Source: UBA868 sp016776875
GTDB taxonomy: Bacteria > Pseudomonadota > Gammaproteobacteria > Arenicellales > UBA868
DNA: 64,000 nucleotides
Assembly: GCA_051201585.1 (NCBI GenBank)
Contig: CP179198.1
Coordinates: forward strand, 2,604,001 to 2,668,000
Direction of reading: 5' to 3'
The notes beneath the pieces were generated by a model. That model was not told the DNA's origin. It did not search any database and saw only the letters and a list, made by a program, of their open reading frames with translations. Below are positions 8,261-16,484 of this stretch, piece after piece; position 1 is the first letter of the stretch; the number at the start of each line of letters is the position of its first letter. The translations under genes were made by a program, and so were the position numbers.

Positions 8261-10489
8261 ATGATCAGCTTTTCTGAACGAAAAGGGATCGCGTCGAATC
8301 AAATTAAACTAACATGGGCGAACTATACTGAGTGCTCAAATAAAAATCATAATCCGATGCACGACTCCCCAGCAGGCCTCAGCGCCGATCAAATTTTAGA
8401 GCAACTGAACCAGACGCTGGACCCTGTCCTTTCCTCGAGTCGAACCGCGACCCGCCCAGCAGCTGAATTAGCGTTATGCAGCCACGCTGAACAATCTTTT
8501 GCGCTTCGCTGGCTTGAAATTATCGCCCGAACAAACTCCGAACTTGGATTTCAATTTATAGCTCACGTGCCGCATGCCTTTCGCAATATGAGTTTAGATC
8601 AGGTCGAAACATGGCTCATTCGGGCGCTGGATATTTATGACCGACAAGGTCTTTATCCCGGCAGCCAATCTCTTGCGAACGTTGATGATTTTCTGAGGAC
8701 GGTCGAATCGTCAAAACGCGAAGCGCGTCTCGACAGCCGATTGAATTCAATACTCGTTCACTATCTCGACGGGCTTTCCGCTCGGTCGCTGCATATCAAA
8801 TCAGGCACAGTGCCGACAACGGATACAGAAACAATCTTTCTCCCGGAGACGCTTGACGTCTTGAGTTCAAAAGCACAAAACACCGCACTCTATCGAATGC
8901 TGGTCACTCAATTGTGGGCACAAAGCTACTTTGGCACCTTCCGGCGCAAAGACCAAAAATCCCCGACGCTTTCGGATCAACTTGATCAATACAGTGACCC
9001 GGCGCGAGCGCGGGTGATTTTTCAACGCGTTGAGCAGGCCCGCCTCGACGCATGCATTAAACGCGCCTTCCCCGGGCTTGCGCGTCAAATGAAAGCACTG
9101 AACACGACTGCTGAAGACTCTAAATGGCACACGTTGATCGAGCCTCTTTCAAACCCTCACTGCACGGTCGAGGACTCACTCGAACTGGTCAGCACGCTAT
9201 ACCACTCAAAAACAGTGATTCCAGAGTCACTACCCTGGGCATGTGAGATTGACATTATTCATGGGCAACAAACAACCGACGCACGGGTGGCAAAAAACCA
9301 GCGTGATCTAGCAGAAGCATTATCAAATTGGCTCGAGGAGGATATGCAAAGCACAGATATTCTCGATTCAGTGAAAATTGAAAATGCCGCAACTGATGCC
9401 AGCACCGATCAAGACCCGCCTTTGTTTACCCTGAGCCTTGATGGCACCGTCCTTAAGCCCCCAGCGGAAATCCAAGATCTGATGCAGTCGATTTTCCTCG
9501 ATCTTGGCGAAATACAATCATCCGGGTCATCGGGCGCTTCCGAGGACGATCAATATGACGGGCAATCCCCAGGGGGTCCGCCCGAATCATCGGAAGAATC
9601 ACTGATAGCAGCGCCAGAGGACGCCCTGGTTTATGACGAATGGGATTTCCGGCGAGGGCACTATCGAAAAGCGTGGTGCTACCTGAAAGAGCTCGAAATG
9701 CCGGAAGGGAAAATCGACTTCTACGCCCAAACCATTGAAAAATATAAGGGTTCTTTGATTTCGTTGCGGCGAAGTTTTGAAACGCTCCGTAACCGAACTC
9801 AGCGACTGAAACACCAAAACAATGGCGATGAGATTGATCTGGACGCGTTAATTGATGCTCGCGTCAGTGCGTTTTCAGGCGCCGAAATGAGCGATCAAAT
9901 TCTTTCGCGCCTCGATCGGCGCGAACGGGACATCGCGGTCATTTTCATGGTGGATGTAAGCGGTTCAACTAAAGGATGGATCAATGACGCAGAGCGAGAA
10001 TGTCTCGCGCTCTTGTGTGAGGCCCTCGAGATTCTGGGGGATCGTTACGCAATCTACGGGTTTTCAGGCATGACCCGAAAACGTTGCGAGCTTTATCGAG
10101 TAAAAGAAATCAACGAGCCCTTCTCGCAAAGCGTTAAATCACGGATCGCTGGGATCGAACCGCGGGACTACACCCGAATGGGTGTCACCATTCGCCATCT
10201 CACAAAAATTATGAATCAAGTCTCAGCGCGGTCAAGACTGTTGATTACCCTGTCGGATGGTAAGCCTGACGATTACGATGGCTATCGTGGCGAATACGGT
10301 ATTGAAGATACCCGGCAAGCCCTTATTGAAGCGAAGCGCGCGGGCATTCACCCGTTTTGCATCACGATTGATCAACAGGCGCGAGAGTATCTTCCGCACA
10401 TGTACGGCGCCGTAAATTACACCGTCATCGACGACGTGCGCCAACTGCCGACCAAGGTCGCGGCCGTTTATCGACAGCTCACGATCTGA
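8261..10489 (+). CDS. cbbO: CbbO/NorD-like von Willebrand factor A domain protein
   Basis: A 742-residue protein, about 710 if ATG 8357 (MHDSPAGLSADQ) is used; that start fits family N-termini better, and a TATACT -10-like box at 8324-8329 lies between the two. The last 200 residues form a VWA domain with an intact MIDAS: FMVDVSGST (DxSxS), the Thr in YTRMGVTIRH, and LSDGKPDDYDGY. The segment WDFRRGHYRKAWCYLKE before it is typical of CbbO/NorD. The middle is acidic and low-complexity (about residues 390-450). It probably acts with the CbbQ-like ATPase at 5514-6320 as a metal-dependent adaptor to a client enzyme. CbbO versus NorD cannot be settled without the client. Confidence 0.85.
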   Translation: MISFSERKGIASNQIKLTWANYTECSNKNHNPMHDSPAGLSADQILEQLNQTLDPVLSSSRTATRPAAELALCSHAEQSFALRWLEIIARTNSELGFQFIAHVPHAFRNMSLDQVETWLIRALDIYDRQGLYPGSQSLANVDDFLRTVESSKREARLDSRLNSILVHYLDGLSARSLHIKSGTVPTTDTETIFLPETLDVLSSKAQNTALYRMLVTQLWAQSYFGTFRRKDQKSPTLSDQLDQYSDPARARVIFQRVEQARLDACIKRAFPGLARQMKALNTTAEDSKWHTLIEPLSNPHCTVEDSLELVSTLYHSKTVIPESLPWACEIDIIHGQQTTDARVAKNQRDLAEALSNWLEEDMQSTDILDSVKIENAATDASTDQDPPLFTLSLDGTVLKPPAEIQDLMQSIFLDLGEIQSSGSSGASEDDQYDGQSPGGPPESSEESLIAAPEDALVYDEWDFRRGHYRKAWCYLKELEMPEGKIDFYAQTIEKYKGSLISLRRSFETLRNRTQRLKHQNNGDEIDLDALIDARVSAFSGAEMSDQILSRLDRRERDIAVIFMVDVSGSTKGWINDAERECLALLCEALEILGDRYAIYGFSGMTRKRCELYRVKEINEPFSQSVKSRIAGIEPRDYTRMGVTIRHLTKIMNQVSARSRLLITLSDGKPDDYDGYRGEYGIEDTRQALIEAKRAGIHPFCITIDQQAREYLPHMYGAVNYTVIDDVRQLPTKVAAVYRQLTI

Positions 10490-10534
10490 ACGAGTGCTTT
10501 TTTTAACTGGTTTTTACTAGTCAGACAAAAAAAT

Positions 10535-10563
10535 TTGACCTCCCTATATGTTGGGCGTATTCT
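10535..10563 (+). promoter_or_regulatory. Sigma70 promoter of nrdJ
   Basis: TTGACC (10535-10540), a 17-nt spacer and TATTCT (10558-10563). Transcription would start near 10570, giving a leader of about 167 nt before nrdJa. NrdR box 1 fills the spacer and box 2 lies just after the start point, the expected positions for repression. Confidence 0.7.
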
Positions 10564-10589
10564 CTCCTCCACGCCACTACATATAGTGT
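10541..10589 (+). promoter_or_regulatory. Tandem NrdR boxes upstream of nrdJ
   Basis: Box 2 (10574-10589, core ACTACATATAGTGT) matches 14 of 16 positions of the known NrdR consensus ACACTATATATAGTGT. Box 1 (10541-10556, core CCCTATATGTTGG) matches about 11 of 16. The boxes start 33 bp apart, close to three helical turns, as is usual for NrdR pairs. NrdR is the ATP/dATP-sensing repressor of ribonucleotide reductase genes. This is read from sequence; nrdR itself is not in the window. Confidence 0.75.
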
Positions 10590-10597
10590 TTCCAACC

Positions 10598-10681
10598 ATG
10601 CCTGCCAAGAAAACGTGGCGTCAAAAACTTCTGGCAAATCAGGAAAAATGTAGAACTCCACAGCAAAAAGAGCGTTTTTAG
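10598..10681 (+). CDS. Possible 27-residue leader ORF in the nrdJ 5' UTR
   Basis: ATG 10598 opens a 27-codon frame (MPAKKTWRQKLLANQ...) ending at TAG 10679-10681. It lies between NrdR box 2 and nrdJa. I see no good ribosome binding site in front of it. It may be chance or a remnant of a displaced gene. Listed at low confidence because it is the only small open frame in this 247-nt gap. Confidence 0.2.
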   Translation: MPAKKTWRQKLLANQEKCRTPQQKERF

Positions 10682-10736
10682 CTCGTCGCTGGGGATGTTT
10701 ATGGTCAAAAAAACCAACGACGAATAGACAACATCG

Positions 10737-12857
10737 ATGAAAACAGCCACTAACCTTAATGCAGTCGCCCGAACTGAAGAGATTCCGTTTCAGAGCGCTT
10801 CTGTTGATATCTGGGAAAAGAAATATCGCCTTGCCACCAAATCAGGGGAAGCGTTAGACACTGATATTGATTCCAGTTACCAGCGCATCGCGAAGGCGCT
10901 TGCAGATACGGAAGCGCCCGAGAAAAGAGAAGAATGGTTTGAAGCTTTTTTGTGGGCCTTGCGAAATGGTGCCATTCCGGCAGGACGAATCGTTTCGAAT
11001 GCGGGCGCCACAGAACATAAACCTGCGACCAGCACAATTAACTGCACGGTATCCGGCACGATACCTGATTCAATGAACGGGATTCTGGGTCGGACCCATG
11101 AGGCCGGGCTGACATTGAAAGCAGGTTGCGGTATTGGCTATGAGTTTTCAACACTGCGCCCTAAAGGGGCGTTTGTGAGTGGTGCAGGGGCCTATACCTC
11201 TGGACCTTTATCTTTTATGGATATCTATGATGCGATGTGCTTCACCGTGTCGTCTGCCGGGGGACGGCGGGGGGCGCAAATGGGGACCTTTGATATCGCT
11301 CACCCGGATATCACGGACTTTATTCGGGCAAAACGCGAAGATGGGCGCCTTCGGCAATTCAATCTATCCTGCCTGATAACCGACAAGTTCATGCAGGCGG
11401 TCAGGGATGACGAAGATTGGGAACTCGTTTTCCCGGCCAACGAGGCTGAACTTGCTGAAGACGATACGCGCGTGATTTGGCGATCTTGGCCGGTGACCGC
11501 GGGCTATCGAACCAACGAGGTCGGTGAGGTCGCCTGCAAGATTTATGAAGCCATCCCCGCGCGAAGGCTTTGGAATTTAATCATGGCATCAACTTATGAT
11601 TACGCCGAACCCGGATTTATCTTGATCGATCGAATCAATGAGATGAACAATAACTGGTTCTGCGAGGATATCCGCGCGACCAATCCCTGCGGGGAGCAAC
11701 CGCTTCCCCCCTATGGGAGTTGCCTGCTGGGCTCTGTTAATTTGACGCGCTTTGTTAACGCGCCGTTTACCGAAGCGGCTAGTTTTGACTGGGAGCGATT
11801 CAGCAAAGTCGTCTCAATCTTCTCTCGAATGCTGGACAACGTTGTTGAAGTACATGGACTCCCGCTAGAACAACAAGGCAACGAAATCACACACAAACGT
11901 CGCCATGGCATGGGCTTTTTGGGTCTCGGATCTGCGTTGACCATGCTGAGAATGAAATACGGCGAAGCGCCCTCTCTGGAATTTACTGAGCAAGTGTCGC
12001 GGGAAATGGCGAGAGTGGGCTGGGAAACCGGGCTAGAGCTCGCCAAGGAGAAAGGGCCCGCTCCAATTATGCTTGAGACCTTTAAGGTCACGCCAGAAAT
12101 GCTGGCCCAGCGTCCCGAAATGGCTGCGGACGGATACTCAATTGGCGATCAGGTAAAAGGGTCTGTATTGATCGCGAAATACAGCCGCTACATGCAACAG
12201 TTTGATTCAGAACTAACGGATCAAATCGCGGAACATGGCGCACGCTACAGCCATCACACGTCGATCGCACCAACGGGGACCATTAGCCTTTCCCTGGCCA
12301 ACAACGCAAGCAATGGCATCGAGCCATCATTCGCACATCTTTATAGTCGCAACATTATTCGGGAAGGCCGAAAAACAAAAGAAAAAGTCGACGTGCTTTC
12401 ATACGAGCTTTCAGCTTACCGCGCACTGGTAAACCAAAATGCATCCCCGGGCGGTGAAGGCCCCGACGCATTACCCGACTACTTTATAAGCGCTGATGAC
12501 ATCTCTCCAAAACAACATGTCGATGTGCAGGCTGCGGCCCAGAAATGGATTGATTCTTCAATTTCAAAAACCGCGAACGTGCCCACAGACTTCCCGTTTG
12601 AAGACTTCAAGGATATTTATATGTATGCCTATGAGAAAGGTCTGAAAGGTTGCACGACATTCCGCTTCAACCCGGAAGTATTTCAGGGCGTATTGGTCAA
12701 AGAAGAGGATCTTGAAAACACGACCTATCGGTTTACCCTGGATGACGGGGAAATCGTTGAAGTTAAGGGCAATGAAGAAATCGAGTACGACGGTGAAACG
12801 CACACCGCAGCCAATCTCTTTGACGCCTTAAAAGAAGGCTACTACGGTAAGTTTTAA
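10737..12857 (+). CDS. nrdJ: Adenosylcobalamin-dependent (class II) ribonucleotide reductase, large part NrdJa
   Basis: A 706-residue B12-dependent ribonucleotide reductase that makes deoxyribonucleotides without oxygen or an NrdB radical subunit. Seen: VSNAGATEHKPATSTINCTVSGTI near the substrate Cys, GCGIGYEFSTLRPKGA, SSAGGRRGAQMGTFDI, NPCGEQPLPPYGSCLLGSVNL near residue 317 (radical Cys loop), and SIAPTGTISL. The TSCPD domain is missing from the C-terminus and is encoded by the next gene, as in the split NrdJa/NrdJb of Pseudomonas. Controlled by a promoter with NrdR boxes. The start ATG 10737 lacks a strong Shine-Dalgarno. Confidence 0.95.
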   Translation: MKTATNLNAVARTEEIPFQSASVDIWEKKYRLATKSGEALDTDIDSSYQRIAKALADTEAPEKREEWFEAFLWALRNGAIPAGRIVSNAGATEHKPATSTINCTVSGTIPDSMNGILGRTHEAGLTLKAGCGIGYEFSTLRPKGAFVSGAGAYTSGPLSFMDIYDAMCFTVSSAGGRRGAQMGTFDIAHPDITDFIRAKREDGRLRQFNLSCLITDKFMQAVRDDEDWELVFPANEAELAEDDTRVIWRSWPVTAGYRTNEVGEVACKIYEAIPARRLWNLIMASTYDYAEPGFILIDRINEMNNNWFCEDIRATNPCGEQPLPPYGSCLLGSVNLTRFVNAPFTEAASFDWERFSKVVSIFSRMLDNVVEVHGLPLEQQGNEITHKRRHGMGFLGLGSALTMLRMKYGEAPSLEFTEQVSREMARVGWETGLELAKEKGPAPIMLETFKVTPEMLAQRPEMAADGYSIGDQVKGSVLIAKYSRYMQQFDSELTDQIAEHGARYSHHTSIAPTGTISLSLANNASNGIEPSFAHLYSRNIIREGRKTKEKVDVLSYELSAYRALVNQNASPGGEGPDALPDYFISADDISPKQHVDVQAAAQKWIDSSISKTANVPTDFPFEDFKDIYMYAYEKGLKGCTTFRFNPEVFQGVLVKEEDLENTTYRFTLDDGEIVEVKGNEEIEYDGETHTAANLFDALKEGYYGKF

Positions 12858-12896
12858 TTACGCTCAATAAAGCGCACTGCTGAATTAGGAAAAAAA

Positions 12897-13628
12897 ATGG
12901 CCATCAAAATTGCCAAATCGATATCCAACTTTGAGGTCGTGACCCAAAGTCCCGAACCGTCTCCAACCGAGTCCCCCGAAACACCCATCATCATTGGACA
13001 GGATGAAGGGCTTCCCGCGAATGTTGTTCAGATGCATGAAAAAGTGGAACGGCCAGAGATGTTGGTGGGAAGCACCTATAAGATTAAAACCCCGCTCTCA
13101 GATCATGCGCTGTACGTCACCATCAACGACATTATCCTAAACCCTCAAACCCCTTATGAGAAACGACGTCCGTTTGAGATCTTTATAAACTCAAAAAATA
13201 TGGACCACTTTCAATGGATTGTCGCGCTCACCCGTATTGTTTCCGCCGTGTTTCGAAAAGGGGGAGACGTCACTTTTCTTGTCGAAGAGTTGCGTAGCGT
13301 ATTTGATCCCCAAGGAGGCTACTTTAAACGCGGCGGAAAATATACGCCCTCGCTGGTGGCCGAAATTGGCGATGCCATCGATAGTCACATGCGAATGATA
13401 GGAATGATTCGTGATGACGGATTAGACGAGCATCAGCAAAAACTGGTTGACGAAAAGCGCCGTGAATTTGAAAACCAGAGTCAAGCTGCGATAAGCGACA
13501 CAGAAGAAGACGGTGCGTCAACATTTCCGCCAGGATCAAGGCTCTGCCTTAAATGCCAGACCAAAGCGGTCGTTTTGCTCGATGGCTGCATGACGTGTCT
13601 TAACTGTGGCGATTCAAAATGTGGATAA
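12897..13628 (+). CDS. nrdJb: NrdJb: TSCPD-domain partner of class II ribonucleotide reductase
   Basis: A 243-residue protein 39 nt after nrdJa with an AGGA site before ATG 12897. The core from YKIKTPLSDHALYVTIND to GGYFKRGGKYTPSLVAEIGD is the TSCPD domain found at the C-terminus of one-piece NrdJ enzymes. The end carries CLKCQTKAVVLLDGCMTCLNCG, a four-Cys zinc/redox tail that regenerates the active-site disulfide in class II enzymes. The first 45 residues are Pro/Glu-rich and poorly conserved. It acts as a required partner of NrdJa. Likely co-transcribed. Confidence 0.92.
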   Translation: MAIKIAKSISNFEVVTQSPEPSPTESPETPIIIGQDEGLPANVVQMHEKVERPEMLVGSTYKIKTPLSDHALYVTINDIILNPQTPYEKRRPFEIFINSKNMDHFQWIVALTRIVSAVFRKGGDVTFLVEELRSVFDPQGGYFKRGGKYTPSLVAEIGDAIDSHMRMIGMIRDDGLDEHQQKLVDEKRREFENQSQAAISDTEEDGASTFPPGSRLCLKCQTKAVVLLDGCMTCLNCGDSKCG

Positions 13629-13924
13629 GATTTAGGTGCATAATCCACTGCGACCAACAACTAGACTGTTAAATTTAGTTTTATCGCCTGAACGCCGGTC
13701 ACATTGCTTTTCCCCTACTCTAGACCAGTAGCGGGTCGCTATTTTCAGACCGGTCGTCCTTAATAAATTTATCGCGAAAATTGGCCAATATGCTGCTATA
13801 CGTAGAAGGTATGCTTGAAGCGCCCCAAACTGTGGTTAATATCCATTTTATGGATTAACTCCTCATACTGCGGCGCCAATGCATAAAATACTGGCTTCGT
13901 AAATAATTACGAGTCAGAACTCTA

Positions 13925-14404
13925 ATGAATGCGATTTATTCAAGCCTAAAAACATTTGTCCGTCTTTGTAGACATTTTTGGCTCAGCTTGTTTGGCTTCG
14001 CTCGCATAGAGGCTGACTTAATCCCTGGCAAAGACGTGGGTGAATGTCACGAAGGCTTCATTGCACTTGGCATAGACCCTCAAATTAGTATCCATTCGAA
14101 GTCTAAAAATTTATTCCCAGGGTGGTACCTCATATCCTACCGGGCACAAGCGGGCTTCTCTGACTGTGTATTTGTCCCAGCGATCTATCCTTTGCATATG
14201 GCGGAGCCGGGCTCGACTCCTCGCTTTGTCCCAACTGACTTTGGCGACACCCCCGATTCAATTGGATTGATTTTTGATCAGCCTGATGTCCGGCCAAAGC
14301 CCAACGACGGCTCATATAAGCTTGAAAGCGCATTTTTCTGGAGAGATTCGTCATCTAATCAACTACCGCTTCTCAGCTGCTGGTTTTCGTTTCGATCCTT
14401 TTGA
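13925..14404 (+). CDS. N-terminal fragment of a large glycosyltransferase (frame-broken)
   Basis: A 159-residue frame starting MNAIYSSLKTFVRLCRHFW. Up to about residue 137 (GSYKLESAF) it reads as a real domain (GWYLISYRAQAG...SIGLIFDQPDVRPKP), the unnamed N-terminal region found before tandem GT2 domains in some O-antigen transferases. After a T5 run at 14333-14337 the frame degenerates (WRDSSSNQLPLLSCWF), while the +1 frame continues sensibly as GEIRHLINYRFSAAGFRFDPFD. One extra T explains it. The 296-nt gap before it (13629-13924) is AT-rich with a small ATCCAT/ATGGAT inverted repeat near 13845 and no gene I can support. Confidence 0.7.
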   Translation: MNAIYSSLKTFVRLCRHFWLSLFGFARIEADLIPGKDVGECHEGFIALGIDPQISIHSKSKNLFPGWYLISYRAQAGFSDCVFVPAIYPLHMAEPGSTPRFVPTDFGDTPDSIGLIFDQPDVRPKPNDGSYKLESAFFWRDSSSNQLPLLSCWFSFRSF

Positions 14405-16394
14405 TGCGGACTACCCCCGAACCCGTGTACCTTTGAAAGGATGGTTTGATATAAAAAACCTATCGATAACTCGACTCGGATTTATACCGCTAATATTTTT
14501 TTGCTTTCGAACTTTGTTTCTCAATTACCCTGATACGCCTGTCCAACATTCATGGAAAACGGGTCTCGCGTTGTTTGTAAAAAAAGGGAAGTCGAGCCTC
14601 TTACACTGGCTCACTCACCAAACGTACCGAAAAATCCAACCCTCACCCTCTCTAACTTATTGGTGGAACATCTATCAATCCAGACGTCGGCGTGCCGAAA
14701 AATTAACATCTTGCACAACAGGATCGGCACTTATTTCTTTGGTACTTTATTGTGATAAGAACAATACGCTCCCATTAAGTCCCTGCATCCAAAGCATTAT
14801 CAATCAGGATTGTTCTGATTTTGAACTCGTTGTTGTTAATCCTGAAGCAATGACGCGGGAAGATCGATTTTGCTTGAGAACATTCAGACGAAAATCTCGA
14901 TGCGTCATAACGACTTGCGCTGAGATTCATCAAAAAATCGAAGGAGAATTTGTTGCAATTCTTGATCAATCAGTTCTACTGGAGCCTCATGCGATAGCAA
15001 GTTTCAAAAAAGCCGTGGAACGGCATAATCCAGATATTGTCTATGCAGATGAAGCGTTTGTGTCGGGAAACTCATTAAACGTACATCAAATAAGCCTTAA
15101 GCCGGCATTCAGCATTGATTATTTTCTAGCATCTGGATTTATCGGTCTGCCTAGTCTCGTGCGACGTAATTTAGTTGGCCCCACAAACGAATCATGGATG
15201 CAATGCGGCGCAAACGCTATTTCTGAATTGCTTGTTTTAAGCGCTCTTCGAAACACGAAAAGGGTGCTCCATATCCCCGATCTTTTATCACGAAGAATAT
15301 TCACTTCAGGCAAACTTCATACCTCGAGACTATCTCCTCAAATCGTACAACGTCAGTTACGCAATATCGGGTTTTCGCAGGCCTCAGTCGAGCGATCAAA
15401 AGACAGTGCGATCTTTCAAATTCGATTTTATGAAAAAAACAATGGGAAAACAGCCATCATTATTCCCACAAAAAACAACCTCGTCCTTTTACGACAGACC
15501 GTAGATTCGATTAACCAGACTGTGCCTAAAGATCTCTATGACCTGGTCATTGTCGATCACGAATCCACTGACCCCGATTGTCAGATTTACCTAAACGCTC
15601 TTTCTAAAGAACATATCGTTTTATCTTATGAAGGCGTCTTTAACTTTTCCAAAATAAACAATTTCGCCGTTTCCCAATTGAAAGCGGAATACGACGCAAT
15701 CCTTTTTCTCAATAATGATATCGAAGCTTTGCAGACAGGGTGGCTGGAGAGCATGCGCGATAAAGTCTTGAGACCAGATGTTGGCATAGTAGGCGCAAAC
15801 CTTTTATATCCGCATGATCCTGGCCATGAGAGCCAACCGACCATTCAACACGCGGGCGTCATTTTAGGTATCGGCGTCGCAGAGCACTTCTTGAGAGATG
15901 AAAAATACTATGATCCCTATGCAGGCGACAAAAGCCCTAACACTAATCAGCCGGCGCTCGTTACCCGTGGCTTCAGTGCGGTAACCGCTGCCTGTCTGAT
16001 GACTACGCCGAAGGTGTTCAAGGAGGTGGGGGGCTTTGATGACAGTCTTGCCGTCGCATTCGGCGATGTTGATCTATGCTTGAAAGTGCACAATCTTGGC
16101 TACAAAGTTCTGTGCGACGGTGAAGCGGTGTTAGTCCATCATGAATCAGCTACTCGGGAAAAGGGAGGCGATATCGATCCCCATCCTTCTGACTCAGTAA
16201 GATTTGATGCCCGGTATCGATACGATGTTAAACAGGGAGACCCGTTTTATCACCCGCTTCTGGTAAAAAACAACTTCCGATATCGGCCAATACGCAACCC
16301 GATTCCGCCCTCCGATCCAGCCTACCGGATTGTAGATAATCCTGGCTTTACAGACCCCGGTCTTAATTCCCATACACCTGATCGATCAACCTAA
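14274..16394 (+). CDS. Family 2 glycosyltransferase, two GT-A domains (main part)
   Basis: The open frame gives 706 residues; the first 20 are probably out-of-frame before the T5 run, so the true gene is likely 13925-16394 with one frame correction. Residues about 145-330 form a first GT2-like domain (ALISLVLYCDKNN...GEFVAILDQSV...DIVYADEAF) in which the usual DHDD metal motif is DQSV, so it may be inactive. Residues about 395-640 form an intact GT2 domain: IIIPTKNNLVLLRQTVDSI, FNFSKINNFA, FLNNDIEAL, SAVTAACLM, VGGFDDSLAVAFGDVDLC and LVHHESATRE. Such proteins build O-antigen or other surface polysaccharide. It stands alone, before metY. Confidence 0.85.
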   Translation: MISLMSGQSPTTAHISLKAHFSGEIRHLINYRFSAAGFRFDPFDADYPRTRVPLKGWFDIKNLSITRLGFIPLIFFCFRTLFLNYPDTPVQHSWKTGLALFVKKGKSSLLHWLTHQTYRKIQPSPSLTYWWNIYQSRRRRAEKLTSCTTGSALISLVLYCDKNNTLPLSPCIQSIINQDCSDFELVVVNPEAMTREDRFCLRTFRRKSRCVITTCAEIHQKIEGEFVAILDQSVLLEPHAIASFKKAVERHNPDIVYADEAFVSGNSLNVHQISLKPAFSIDYFLASGFIGLPSLVRRNLVGPTNESWMQCGANAISELLVLSALRNTKRVLHIPDLLSRRIFTSGKLHTSRLSPQIVQRQLRNIGFSQASVERSKDSAIFQIRFYEKNNGKTAIIIPTKNNLVLLRQTVDSINQTVPKDLYDLVIVDHESTDPDCQIYLNALSKEHIVLSYEGVFNFSKINNFAVSQLKAEYDAILFLNNDIEALQTGWLESMRDKVLRPDVGIVGANLLYPHDPGHESQPTIQHAGVILGIGVAEHFLRDEKYYDPYAGDKSPNTNQPALVTRGFSAVTAACLMTTPKVFKEVGGFDDSLAVAFGDVDLCLKVHNLGYKVLCDGEAVLVHHESATREKGGDIDPHPSDSVRFDARYRYDVKQGDPFYHPLLVKNNFRYRPIRNPIPPSDPAYRIVDNPGFTDPGLNSHTPDRST

Positions 16395-16484
16395 ATATCA
16401 CGACTCGTTGGGCAATCAACTGATATATTATTTTTGCAGCGATCTGTTTGACCCCTATTTCTACTTCTACACCGAGCTAAATGC

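Noticed and set aside
12897..13628. NrdR-like or generic zinc-finger regulator for the Cys-rich end of this gene
   Set aside because: The main domain is TSCPD and the context is nrdJ; the Cys tail belongs to the reductase.
13838..13860. ATCCAT/ATGGAT inverted repeat as a terminator
   Set aside because: Short stem without a T-run.
16395..16484. SAM riboswitch before metY
   Set aside because: The gap is only 90 nt and shows no SAM-box type stems or motifs.
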